Assembly: GCA_963930655.1 (NCBI GenBank)
Contig: OZ005600.1
Coordinates: forward strand, 9,179,501 to 9,243,500
Origin: Myrica gale
Taxonomy: Eukaryota > Streptophyta > Magnoliopsida > Fagales > Myricaceae
Direction: 5' to 3'
DNA: 64,000 nt
The position numbers were made by a program, and so were the translations under genes. The notes beneath the pieces were generated by a model that was not told the DNA's origin, did not search any database, and saw only the letters and a program-made list of their open reading frames with translations. Shown here piece by piece: positions 25,301-35,311 of the stretch (position 1 is its first letter; the number at the start of each line of letters is the position of its first letter).

Positions 25301-27249
25301 ATAGTTTATAGGATTTATGGTTCAGTATCTCCTGATCCATTGTCTTATATCCTCCTCACAAGCTCAATGTGGTTTCTAGTGTCTTCTTGGTTGTTTGCTC
25401 CTTTCCTTTTCAACCCTTCCGGCTTTGAATGGCAGAAGATAGTGGAAGATTGGGATGATTGGACAAAATGGATAAACAGCCGAGGTGGTATTGGTGTACC
25501 AGCAAACAAGAGCTGGGAATCCTGGTGGGATGAGGAACAAGAACATCTGCAGCATACTGGATTTTTAGGAAAGTTCTGGGATATTGTTCTTTCTATGCGC
25601 TTCTTTCTCTATCAGTATGGAATTGTCTATCATCTACGTGGAGTAAAAGGAAACACAAGCATTATGGTAAGTTTAGTAGCTGGCTAACCAATATTCTTAT
25701 GCTTAAGTATATTATGTTCTAATTTTCTGCCCAGAATTTAAACTTTCACCAAGATTGTCTGTCACTAAAACTTTAGTCCACAGGTTCACTAAGTTCTCTG
25801 CCTTGTTTTGAAATCTTGCAAATTTTACTTTTGATGTCTTTTAGTTCTAGTAAAACTGCAATGATGAATGTGCCATGGTGGATGAAAAGGAAGCGTCTGT
25901 TTAGAGCATGATTAAGTATACAAATTCTTCTCTTTGAATCAAGATGATCTTAGCATACTATGGATCTTTTACCATTGGCATAATACAATAAAATAGAATT
26001 CATAGATGATGACATCGAGTGTTCCTCAGCATGGAGTTCTAACTGAAAACTTATCTTGATATGAGTTACAAGATCTTGAACTCGAGGATTTTGAAAATGT
26101 AAATGAGAAACAAGGGCCCAGTGAAGAAAAATTATTTCTAAGATACTTTTTGTTTCCAGGTTTATGGTCTGTCCTGGCTGGTCATTGTAGCAGTCATGAT
26201 CATCTTGAAGGTTAGTCTGAAGCTCTAAAAACTTCCTGACTTCAAAGGGTTTGTCTCTGATCATGGTTGATTTTTATTTTATTGGATGATGCAACTTTGG
26301 ACTGCAGATTGTTTCCATGGGCAGACAGAGGTTCAGTGCAGATTTCCAGCTGATGTTCCGCCTTCTGAAGTTAGTCCTTTTTGTTGGATCCATACTCACT
26401 GTTGTCGTCCTATTCGCCATACTTAAGTTCACAATTGGAGACATCTTTGCAAGCCTGCTGGCCTTCATGCCAACGGGATGGGCACTTTTGCAGGTACATG
26501 ACTCATTGCATTATTCCTTTTTTGTTTGTTTGATGTGTCTCTTCTCTTCTCTTCTCTTCACAGAGTGCTCATGTCTACTGATATCTGCTGATAAATGAGA
26601 TGACCTGAAGACTCTCTCTCTCTCTCTCTCACTCTCTCAGGGGCTCAATAAACTGGGAGCGGATTGCCTCCGAAGGCAATCCGCTCCGGATGGCCGGATG
26701 GACGGCATCCAGCCATCCATCCGGAACGGATTGCCTCTGAAGGCAATCCGTTCCCCAATAAACAATCATTTTTGTTCGAGCGCTTTCGCTAAATCACAAA
26801 GTGGTTTACCAATCACAATGAATAGTAAACTTTTATTTTGGTTTCATGCTTTTTTAGTATGAACGTTGTACTTCCCATGATTTGTGTCGTTTTAGATAAA
26901 CTGGAACTTCTGCTAATTTTGTGTTGCCATGGACGTCATATGGCGCAGTCAGTTTCAGTGTACTGGAGCTCGCCAGGAATATTCCAGTCATAATGATTCT
27001 ATGTACTCTTTGTGACAGATATCGCAAGCATGCAGACCATTGGTGAAGGGCATTGGAATGTGGGGATCTGTCAAAGCTCTGGCAAGAGGGTTCGAGTACA
27101 TTATGGGGCTGGTAATCTTTGCGCCTGTGGCTTTGCTAGCCTGGTTCCCATTTGTCTCAGAGTTCCAAACTAGGCTATTATTCAACCAAGCTTTCAGCAG
27201 AGGGCTTCAGATTCAACGAATTCTAGCTGGCGGCAAGAAGAACAAGTAA
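10528..27249 (+). CDS. CALS5: Callose synthase 5-type 1,3-beta-glucan synthase
   Basis: A UDP-glucose-dependent, multi-pass plasma-membrane callose synthase. In Arabidopsis CalS5/GSL2 makes the callose wall around pollen mother cells and tetrads needed for exine patterning. I assembled 42 exons, all in phase, giving 1,913 aa (Arabidopsis about 1,923): 10528-10717, 10942-11042, 12582-12703, 12774-12870, 13004-13114, 13223-13351, 13471-13563, 13923-14014, 14105-14231, 14330-14467, 14550-14626, 14716-14794, 14870-14995, 15107-15221, 15581-15915, 17445-17497, 17610-17670, 17765-17846, 17931-17980, 18108-18194, 18989-19111, 19204-19298, 19393-19477, 19553-19713, 20062-20185, 20285-20379, 20501-20618, 20715-20866, 21317-21426, 21536-21661, 21772-21840, 22075-22264, 22378-22477, 22559-22678, 22760-22875, 22984-23067, 23564-23676, 23744-23973, 24869-25666, 26160-26210, 26308-26493, 27019-27249. 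The FKS1-type domain ([18 protein letters not shown]) lies at about residues 315-350. The glucan synthase catalytic region fills the C-terminal half, with an RXTG motif (RATG) at about 1601-1604. The start MSSTPESGQ and the [10 protein letters not shown]-terminus fit the CalS5 subgroup better than CalS1/3/7. Introns 6 and 7 begin with GC and intron 22 with GA (see findings), so function is likely but not assured. Confidence 0.93.
11043..12581. other. CalS5 intron 2, with retroelement-like segment
   Basis: A 1.5-kb intron. About 11880-12340 differs from the T-rich surroundings in composition. Its start, read on the minus strand, resembles plant LINE 3' ends (GGATCAATACTACTCAC followed by an A-rich run). 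No target duplication was found and no gene is called. Confidence 0.35.
13369..13394. repeat. (AG)n microsatellite
   Basis: An uninterrupted AG/GA dinucleotide run in CalS5 intron 6, 18 bp after the GC donor. Confidence 0.9.
15340..15466 (+). mobile_element. LINE 3' tail in CalS5 intron 14
   Basis: The segment contains TTTTATTAGCTTTTTTGC, TTGAGTGCATTCAGTACAAT and a terminal GAGCTTACTTATATATAAAAAAA. The minus strand of 57660-57960 carries the same order of motifs with few differences, so both are 3' ends of one LINE family. The 5' limit and target duplication are not resolved. Confidence 0.5.
16022..16814 (+). mobile_element. Tandem TRIM retroelement (LTR-int-LTR-int-LTR)
   Basis: Terminal-repeat retrotransposon in miniature inside CalS5 intron 15. 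Three near-identical LTRs (16022-16143, 16357-16479, 16693-16814; 122-123 bp) start TGTAACAATCCC and end GGGTTCATTACA. Two 213-bp internal domains separate them. Each internal domain starts, 2 bp after the LTR, with TGGTATCGGAGCC or TGGTATTGGAGCC, a primer-binding site for initiator tRNA-Met, and ends with a purine-rich tract AAAGGGTGGTGGTA. The whole unit is flanked by TTGTT (16017-16021 and 16815-16819). There is no coding capacity, so it must have been mobilised in trans. Confidence 0.92.
26654..26755. mobile_element. 102-bp double-hairpin insertion, 8-bp TSD
   Basis: In CalS5 intron 41. Two near-perfect short hairpins (arms GGAGCGGATTGCC and GGAACGGATTGCC, each followed within a few bases by its inverse) bracket a GGATGGC/GCCATCC palindrome, so the element as a whole is also an inverted repeat. 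Identical 8-mers CAATAAAC flank it (26646-26653 and 26756-26763). An 8-bp duplication would fit hAT, but the ends do not show a clear hAT terminus. Confidence 0.75.
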
Positions 27250-27529
27250 AATGACCTATGCAGCATAGTCTGGACGAAGAGAAGAGAAAGCAAGGGTTTA
27301 GGAAGAGAGAGCGCTTTTGAGGAATTGGTGATAAAAGACAAAATATGTATGAAAATGCGGCACGCTTATCCATTGTAGTATGCCTATCTCCTGCTCCGGA
27401 CTCCTCTTTTCACCTTACAGAAGCTCTCGAGTCTTTTCTGTGTTTGTGAGGTCCTCAGAGCTGTCAAAAAATGTTTCAATCCGATGTTTACACATTTGTT
27501 ACTTATACGTGTATTATAGGCAACATGTT

Positions 27530-27535
27530 AATAAA
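27530..27535 (+). terminator. Probable poly(A) signal of CalS5
   Basis: AATAAA lies 281 bp after the CalS5 stop codon in an AT-rich 3' region. This is inferred from position only. Confidence 0.45.
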
Positions 27536-27708
27536 ATGTATATCCTGCTTAGACCATTCTCTCTTTATCCATTTATATGCAAATGAAAGAGTTCAATTTC
27601 TATGGCTATGAACAGGCACTTGGAAAAATCTAGATCGTCTTTTTGGAAATCAAAAGACCTAAGAGACATCAAAAGAGAACCACTTCTCTCGATACAGATT
27701 GTATTCAT

Positions 27709-30094
27709 CTATTTTGTACTTATTGAAGAAATCTCCTCCGACTTTGCATGAAGCCTCCAAAAGCTACCGAGTAAAATTAGAAATAAGAGGCACAAGCACC
27801 TTGTCAGTAGTAGCAGTAGAGAAACCAAGCTGCCCACCAAAGGTTCGAAATCCTGCACCATGACCCCAGAATTGATATTAACTCCATTTCTCACTAGGGA
27901 CTTGGTATTGGTCAGCAAACTGTTGGGAAAAGCGTCACGAAAATTCAAAGAAAGGAACACCAGATTTACGTGGTTCGGCCCCAATCCGGCCTACGTCCAC
28001 CCCGGAGCAATTTTATTAAGAAAGCTTAAGAAAATCACTCTACCCGCCCCAATACAATAGTCACACCACCCTCTTTCTCTTCCTCTCTCTCTGCCCAATG
28101 CTCTCGTTCTCACGTGCTCACGTGCCTTTTCTCCTATAACATAAACCTCTATTTATAGGGAAAAATACAAAGAGAAAAACCCTAAGAGAATCCTAGATAA
28201 ACTAGAAGTAGGGAGGAAGTAGACTTCCACTATAAGTCTACTTCTATTCCAAGTCTATCTCATATGGGTGTGGACCCCAACAAATCTCCCCCTCCATACC
28301 TATAGGAGAAGAATTTGTTTCTCACATCTTTCGGTTGAGTGCTTCCCGGGTTTCCATCAGTAGAAACTTCCTGCAACTTTGGTGTCTGTTGCTCCCCTTG
28401 CTCACCACCCCTTGCATCCTTATTCTACTAGCACTCCAACCTCGTCCTTATCACCAGACGACCACACTCTCATTCGAGTGTCCTGCACCCCCGCATAGGG
28501 TGCCCGCATCCCCTGCTTGTACCGCTGGACCCATATAGAACAATATCTCCCCCTACTCTTGCATCTCCTCCGGCTGGTACCAAGCACTTTCGCTTGCTAT
28601 ACGAAGTCAACAATCAACCGGCCTATAGCCTTCCGGTTGATCTTCTTCCACTTTGCTTCGTCAATCCCCTCCGGTTTATTGTCCTTGTTCTCCAATGGAT
28701 CGTACATATCCTTCCCATAAAGGATATCCTCCATACGTGACTTCCAGTTCATGTAATTTGCAGCAGTCAACATAATTATACCGGTAACCATACTCTCTGC
28801 CATCTTAATTCACACTGATCGAGGCCGAATTTCACAATTTTGACTGCACCAATGGATCCGGGATGACCTAAAACCTTAAGAATAGATCTGACCTGCTCCA
28901 AAACCGGCCTAAAAGCCTCTAAACCGGCCAAAAAACCACACTGAACAAACAAAAACCAGAATATTCTCTGATGACGTGGCAAAGCTGACGTGGCACGCGA
29001 CCCGATCCCCTGCTGACATGGCACTGCTAACGCAGATCTCCTGGGACCCACTGCTGGCGTGTCGATTACGTGGATGCTAACGTCACAAACACGTGGCAGG
29101 TACTGTGCGCGGGCGCGTGGAGAGAATGAAGCCCACTCGCCCTAGCTCCTTTCGGCGTGTGACGCGTGACAGCGCTTTTTCGACTTCCTGCAGCGTGTGG
29201 AGGCACGTCCCGGCGATTCTGACGACGTGGTTTCGACCAACGGCTTCGTCTCGATCTCCTCTGCAGGCTGGTGCTCTCCAATCTCAGATCGGACCACTTT
29301 GAATTTTCGGACCTTCTCCGCTTCTCCCGAAAAACTACTCCGGCTCCTCGAACCAGGCTCCGATACCACTTGTTGGGAAAAGCGTCACGAAGATTCAAAG
29401 AAAAGAACACCAGATTTACGTGGTTCGGCCCCAATCCGGCCTACGTCCACCCCATAGCAGTTTTATTAAGAAAACTTAAGAAAATCACTCTACCCACCCC
29501 AATACAATAGTCACACTACCCTCTTTCTCTTCCTCTCTCTCTGCCTAATGCTCACATCCTCACGTGCTCACGTGTCTTTTCTCCTATAACATAACCCTCT
29601 ATTTATAGGGAAAAATACAAAGAGAAAAACCCTAAGAGAATCCTAGATAAACTAGAAGTAGGGAGGAAGTAGACATCCACTATAAGTCTACTTCTATTCC
29701 AAGTCTATCTCATATGGGTGTGGACCCCAACACAAACCACTACGCCCATCCCATTGTCCCTATTAATTCCCAACTATCCAGCAAAGCGCTTGTGACAAAT
29801 TCATAATTCATGTAGAATTTTCTCTACAGAGTTATGAGATTCAGGGTTTGCCTTCTTCGACTTAGCTGAGTGCTGGAGGATTTCTGCTTCTGAATTTGGT
29901 GAATTGATATGGTTTGTAGCGGCCGATGATTGTAATATATCATAAGAAAATTGTGGGAGGTTGTTGGAAGAGGAGTGAGTTGGAGATAAAAAGGTAGAAA
30001 AGAGATTCAGTTGAGCTGGAGGCTGAGCGGTCGAGGACACTGCGGATGGGATTTGAAAAGGGGTCCCAGCACAGGAGCTGCTTGGATTATTCAT
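27709..30094 (-). pseudogene. SEUSS-like fragment split by an LTR element
   Basis: Two minus-strand pieces resemble the C-terminal part of the SEUSS/LUG-associated adaptor family, which are plant transcriptional co-regulators. The upstream piece (29801-30094) reads through SPTHSSSNNLPQ and ends NSVEKILHEL before a stop. The downstream piece (about 27720-27916) contains SLVRNGVNINSGV, like the Asn/Gly-rich tail of SEUSS. Between them sits a 1.8-kb retroelement, and stops or frameshifts occur on both sides of it. No start, no N-terminal Ldb-like dimerisation domain and no introns are seen, so this is a fragment, perhaps from a processed or captured copy. Family assignment is from remembered motifs. 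Confidence 0.55.
27921..29732 (-). mobile_element. Non-autonomous copia-type LTR retrotransposon
   Basis: Two 362-bp LTRs (27921-28282 and 29371-29732) begin TGTTGGGAA and end CCCAACA, with about 15 differences by eye. The target duplication CAAAC flanks the element (27916-27920 and 29733-29737). It reads on the minus strand. Next to the upstream LTR is a tRNA-Met type primer-binding site (TGGTATCGGAGCC on minus, 29354-29366), and next to the other LTR a purine tract (GGAGGGGGAGATT on minus). Near 28597-28803 the minus strand encodes a copia gag N-terminus (NYMNWKSRMEDIL, then YDPLENK). Protease, integrase and reverse transcriptase are absent. Confidence 0.9.
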
Positions 30095-30688
30095 TTCGTT
30101 TTCATGCTGAATGTCCTATGCCTTCTTCTCCTATGCGTATGAACTAATTTTTTTTAGAGTTTAAGCTAACCCTCCACCTAAAAAAGTAGAGAAAAGTATC
30201 CGAAATTCATGCAGTGGGCATATCAGGTCGAAAGATGAGATATTTTGGTCTGCAAATACAATGACGCATTCTTCAACATTCATTGCGTCCTTGAAGAGGA
30301 CACCAAAGTTGAGCTGTGAAGACATCTCTTGGCTGTAGAGTGTAGAGGCTGTGGGACACTTCTAAACTGACTGTAAATAAATCCACGACCTTTGCTTAGC
30401 AGGGGAAAAGATTGAAGTTTTGGGCAACAAAAATTATAAGAATCGCCTCGTGGTGTGGACTGTTAAAATCCATTCTACCGGAGCCACGAGACTGGTGGTC
30501 GGTGGACCGTCTCCCTAGTTATCTAATTATTAATAAAAAAATTATAAAATTATAAAAATCGCAGCAGACTAACAAGTCGGTTAACCCAACTCCCTAGGGA
30601 CTCCTGACGCTTAACTCCCAACTCTCTCTCAACGGCAGTAGCAGAATCATCAGAAACCAACAACAGCCAGTTGGGTGTTATTTTCGAG
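30095..30688. other. Upstream region of LigB-like gene
   Basis: No gene recognised. It is AT-rich with a CT-rich stretch at about 30615-30640. Its position suggests distal promoter of the dioxygenase gene, now separated from the ATG by an inserted element. Confidence 0.4.
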
Positions 30689-30948
30689 GGGTCGGGATTC
30701 AGTCCAGACCCGTGTGGGTCCAGATCTGTCCAGACCCACGGTCTGGATTGAATCCCGACCACATCGGACGGCTCACGTGCGTTCTTTTAGTTTTAGTGGT
30801 CGGACCAATACATTTAGTGGTTCGACCACTATGTTCCGACCGCTAAAATTAAACTCGCCGGGAGAGCCGTCCGATGTGGTAGAGATTCAATCCAGACCGT
30901 GGGTCTGGACAAGTCTGGACCCGTACGGTCTGGACTGAATCCACTTCC
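30689..30948. mobile_element. Mutator-like MITE at the LigB start
   Basis: A 260-bp element that is almost wholly palindromic. Near its outer ends it has GGATTCAGTCCAGACC and the exact inverse GGTCTGGACTGAATCC. Identical 9-mers ATTTTCGAG flank it (30680-30688 and 30949-30957), the Mutator duplication length. The arms carry GACCCACGGTCTGGATT-type repeats and a CACGTG G-box. It ends 16 bp before the LigB ATG, so it sits in the 5' leader or core promoter. Confidence 0.85.
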
Positions 30949-30964
30949 ATTTTCGAGAACTCGC

Positions 30965-32656
30965 ATGAAAGGGATGGACACCTTCTACATATCGCATGGA
31001 GCACCGATGCTGTCGATAGACGAGTCATGACCGACGAGGCATTTCTTGAAAGCTTGGCAGGACAAAGCTCTTTGCCAGAGGCCCAGTTCAATTCTCGTTA
31101 TTTCCGGACACTGGGACACGACTGTGCCCTCCGTAAACGTCATCCATGGCCGCAACGAAACCATCAACGATTTCTATAACTTTCCCGAACAGATGTACAA
31201 GGTGCGTGAAGTTATATAACATTGCATAGATCCATGTCTGTCATGGCCAACTTCGATTTTGAGCCTTCCATGTATTTAGTGAAAGGATTTGAGGACTTTT
31301 CATGGTTTGCTTTTCTCTGTTTCCTCTACTGTTTGGACATAATTGTGGATGAAGTGGGTGTGCACCAGTGCACGTTGGTGTGTAGGTGAGCTCGACGCCA
31401 CTTTGACTTTTGTTTTGTTTTGTTTTTTGAGGCCGCTCTTGATTTGTAGTGTCCGTCTGCTGAATGCTGATCAGGTCCCATATACTTCAGCAGTAGGTTA
31501 ACATTCGGAGTCGGATAATCTATCTCGCAACCATGTTCACTAGTGGGCTAATTTTGGTAGACAAAAAACAGTGTCCGAAAAATGAACCAAACTTTATCCT
31601 AAGAATTTATTTGTTAAAAATCTAAATCACATAATTAAACCTTAATTAAATTCATTTATTCTTATCACCTACATTCTTTGTGACCATTAGTGATTGAACA
31701 CCCATTCAAAATACACTCTAGCATGTCAAACCTTGCTTGGATATGCAAACAAATAAACTACAACAAAAGAGCTTATCCTTTTTCGATCTCCCTTGAACGG
31801 ATGAACAAACGCATGCAGTGCAAGAAGGTCACCATCGGAGTAACTCGGCAGTAGAAAAGAGCTTTTCGGTAGTTGATTTATGCTAACAATCTTCAATTTC
31901 TAAATATATATGTCCCCACATTATCAGCTCAAGTACCCTGCACCGGGAGCACCAGAACTGGCAAAGAAGGTGAAGGAACTGCTCATGGCATCAGGCCACA
32001 AGCGCGTTGACGAAGATAAAGAACGAGGGCTTGACCATGGTGCATGGATCCCCCTCATGTTAATGTATCCAGAAGCAGATATCCCCGTGTGTCAACTCTC
32101 CGTTCAGTCAGACAGGGATGGCAGTTATCACTACAACATGGGAAAGGCATTGGCCCCTCTTAAGGAGGAAGGTGTCCTCATCATGGGTTCTGGCAGTGCT
32201 ACTCATAACTTGAGAGCTACCAGAGACAGTACCAATGTGCTTTATTGGGCTTCAGAGTTTGATACCTGGCTCAAAGATTCTCTTCTTGACGGAAGGTAAA
32301 CTGATAAGGGATTTACGTACATCTGGTAATGTCTTTAAGAGCTTATGAGACATTAATCACCCTGGCCTCCACAGTGTAGCTCAATCCACCATGGGACCAT
32401 TGTTCCTGGTTATTTTACTTCCGAGAGTTTGAATTAGTTTCTCAATTCTTCCTTCAGATACGAAGACGTGATTCACTGGGACGAGAAGGCACCATGTGCG
32501 AAAATGGCCCACCCTTGGCCAGATCACTTGTACCCATTGCATGTGGCCGTGGGTGCTGCTGGGGAAGATGGAAAGGCAAAACTCATCCACCATAGCTGGC
32601 AGATGGGTACTCTTTCTTATGCCTCTTACCAGTTCAAATTAGCAGCTACCAGCTGA
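30965..32656 (+). pseudogene. LIGB: LigB-type extradiol ring-cleavage dioxygenase, codon-22 stop
   Basis: A homologue of plant LigB/DODA-like non-heme iron dioxygenases, which open catechol rings (4,5-DOPA cleavage in betalain plants; related phenylpropanoid catechols elsewhere). Three exons in phase: 30965-31201, 31928-32295, 32458-32656, for 267 sense codons (Arabidopsis LigB about 269). Candidate metal ligands are present: His11 (ISHG), His49 (SGHWD), His116 (GLDHGAW) and His220/225 (KMAHPWPDH). The frame is open except for TGA at 31028-31030 (codon 22), between SIDES and PTRHFLKAW. A single C-to-T change from CGA would explain it. No internal ATG could rescue the lost His11. A Mutator-like MITE sits 16 bp upstream. 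Either this is a recently disabled allele or the base is an error; the rest looks conserved. Promoter and splice sites otherwise appear normal (GT-AG). Confidence 0.85.
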
Positions 32657-33092
32657 TCAGTCTACCTGGCCCAATGTTGCTATTTCATCCTACGCGTTGC
32701 CGTAATATCTTTACATATATGGATCGTTATGTTATGTTATGTTCGAATAAGATTGGATGACCTCAGAAAAAGAAGGTTGGATGCAAACCGGAGGTTCTGA
32801 GAGGTACATCTTAGATGTGTTTTGATGATGTTGCAACTACCCTTTGCAGGACAGCTCTATGTACAGACTGAATGACGTATTTTTATTTTATTTTATTTCA
32901 ATCAAATTCCAAAACTTATATGTTAATAAAATAAAATATCAAAATATTATCCCAAAAAAATTGTAATCCTCGCTTTATAAACTATGAAATTATGAAGGAA
33001 ATTGTTGCATTAAAGTTTTACTGGTATGTAATATCCAAAGATGATGTAACTAATCCATTTGCTGGTCTTTTAAATGTAGTTATTAGTTTTGA
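32657..33092. other. 3' flank of LigB-like gene
   Basis: AT-rich 3' UTR and spacer. AATAAG- and AATAAA-type motifs at about 32745 and 32934 could serve polyadenylation. No other gene seen. Confidence 0.4.
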
Positions 33093-34387
33093 GGGTTAAT
33101 TACAAAAAACCCCCTCGAACTATACCACGTTTCCCACAATCCCCCCTAAACTTGAACTCGTGTCAACCCGCCCCCTCGAACTTACGTAAACGTTTTTGAC
33201 TCGTTTTTGACGTTCCTTCATCTATAAAAGACGAAAATGCCCCCATCAACTTACTGTGCGCTCTCTCTCGGTCTTTCTCTCCCCCTCTCTATGAATTTCT
33301 ACTGGGCTCTCACGGGCAAAGGGAAAATCACTGGGTGAATTTCTTGAAATACAAGGAGGTTTTTGGTGATGTGGAGCTTGATGCAAAGGGCAAGAGATTG
33401 TCTGACAACATCGATGGTGAGCAAATTGTGAGGAGCGATGGTGAATTTGGGGTTGAGAGGAGAAATGGGGAAGTGGGTTTTGCTCGAATGAAGAAACTGA
33501 GGAAGGGTTTGGGAATAAATCGGAGATTGAGATTTATGAGTGCAAAAGTTTCAGAGTTGAGGGATGTGGTAATGAAGAGAGAGGAGAGGAAAAGAGAGAG
33601 GGAGTTTCAGCAAGAGAAGAGCGGCTTGGCATACCTTCATGAAGAAATGGATTTTCAGGTTCAATATTCTTGTTCGCTTCATAACATTGCGATCCTTGGT
33701 TATAGGAAATCGTATTCACGTGTTACTCCTAAAACTGCACCTTATATTTAAAGTGATTGCATGGACGCTCTTTCATTCTAGAACAATGATGCCTAATTGG
33801 AGTACAAAAGCTTAAACGAGGTTATCTGCATGGTTTTGTTGCAGTTTCTTCTTACCAAAGCTTCCCACTTTTTGTATGCATTCTTCTTTCAAAAGAGAAT
33901 GGATTAGTAGAAGAATGGATTAGTGGAAGATGCATACAATGATTTTTTTCCACAGATTTTTGCACTAGCTGCAGTGTGATTTTTTGGCAAGTAGAGTAGT
34001 AGACTACTTCGCCCAATTGCATGCTTGTCCGTACGATATTGAACTCTTTCATAATTTTTTTTTGGGTAACTAACTCTTTCATAATTGATGAAGCTAATAT
34101 TTCGAGATTTCAAAACATCAAACGTTCTGCTGGATGAGGTTAAAATTTGCCCGTGAGAGCCCAGTAGAAAGTCACAGAGAGGGGGAGAGAAAGACCGAGA
34201 GAGAGAGAAGGCACAACAAATATGAATAATTAATGGGGGCATTTTGGTCTTTTATAGATGAAGGAACGTTAAAAACGAGTCAAAAACGTTTACGTAAGTT
34301 CGAGGGGGCGGGTTGACACGAGTTCAAGTTTAGGGGGGATTGTGGGAAACGTGGTATAGTTTGAGGGGGGTTTTTTGTAATTAACCC
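33093..34387. mobile_element. Mutator-like element carrying coding fragment (candidate Pack-MULE)
   Basis: A 1,295-bp element with near-perfect inverted arms of at least 150 bp (GGGTTAATTACAAAAAAC facing GTTTTTTGTAATTAACCC). Flanks TAGTTTTGA (33084-33092) and TAGTTTTAA (34388-34396) match at 8 of 9 positions. The interior carries an open frame (33335-33751, plus strand) of 138 codons, very basic and predicted coiled-coil, with KKLRKGLGINRRLRF and ELRDVVMKREERKRERE stretches. The coding-like part stops at a possible donor, CAG|GTTCAA, at about 33659. I do not recognise the protein; the composition suggests a piece of an ordinary host gene, not a transposase. Confidence 0.75.
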
Positions 34388-34396
34388 TAGTTTTAA

Positions 34397-35311
34397 ATTT
34401 CCGTAGTCCCTGGAATTTGACGCTTAAAAATTTAATGAGCATATTTGAATTTAAATATAGGATTAGATCGAAAGATAATTTAAAAGTAAGAATAGTGATC
34501 TAATCATACGTTTGAATTTAAAAACTATGAATATAAATCTACTCTTATGTTTGAATATTCAAAAGCTAAGGAGTAAGGACATCTTGTGGGCACATTCCTA
34601 ACCTAAAATTAAGGTAGTGTGCCCCAGAACCCTAAGCTGGGTTATGCAGGGAGAAACCCACCTTAAATACTCGGGCTTTTGCTTTTGGGCCCATCAAGTC
34701 CATTACTAATCTGTCTTTGTTGGCAGCTTGTTATAGCATTTACAACTCCAGAGTCCACTGGAAGTGGTACTGCTCATCTGCTTTTGGCTTCTGTTTGTTT
34801 CAACTTTCTTGGTATGAAACAATTGAACTTTCTGGATTTCGGGGGTTGTACTTGTACTGAATTACATAGAAACCTGAAGAAGTTTAATTTATTATTTTCT
34901 GTGACCAGTCGAAGTTATGAAATGTGGATTTATTAACATTGCAAAGTCTGAACCTCCGAATACATCAAGCAAAGAATATCACTCGATTTAGAAGGCAAAT
35001 TTTTGAGAGGCAATAACTTCTTAGGAGATCTTTCAATGGGAGGCCTTATTGCTTAACGGATGTGTCAAAAATTAACTACAAATCGTCTTTCGTTTCTCTT
35101 ATATATATTTTGGGTTGGGGCGGCTGAACATCCTCAACTCCCTCTCACAGTTATCGGGCCTTTCAGACATGCACACCAAAGTAGAAGTAGAAGATTATCA
35201 AGTAGAAACTCGGATGCCAATTATGCAATTAGAGCTATTCCAACAAATCTACACAGTTGATACACTCCTGCAATACCATAAGCTAGTTAAAATCCTAGGA
35301 GGCGTTACCAT
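34397..35311. other. Spacer between convergent genes
   Basis: No gene recognised. The 85-codon plus-strand ORF at 34679-34936 has hydrophobic stretches but no family resemblance and no neighbouring exons. The segment next to 35312 is probably the BTB gene's 3' UTR. Confidence 0.45.

Noticed and set aside
30965..32656. Betalain-pathway DODA enzyme
   Set aside because: LigB-type genes occur in all land plants, the DODA-type substrate motif is not evident, and the frame has a stop. No other pigment-pathway gene is nearby.
34679..34936. 85-codon ORF with hydrophobic N-terminus
   Set aside because: A brief resemblance to a transporter stretch (ESTGSGT) did not extend. No splice partners or conserved motif were found.
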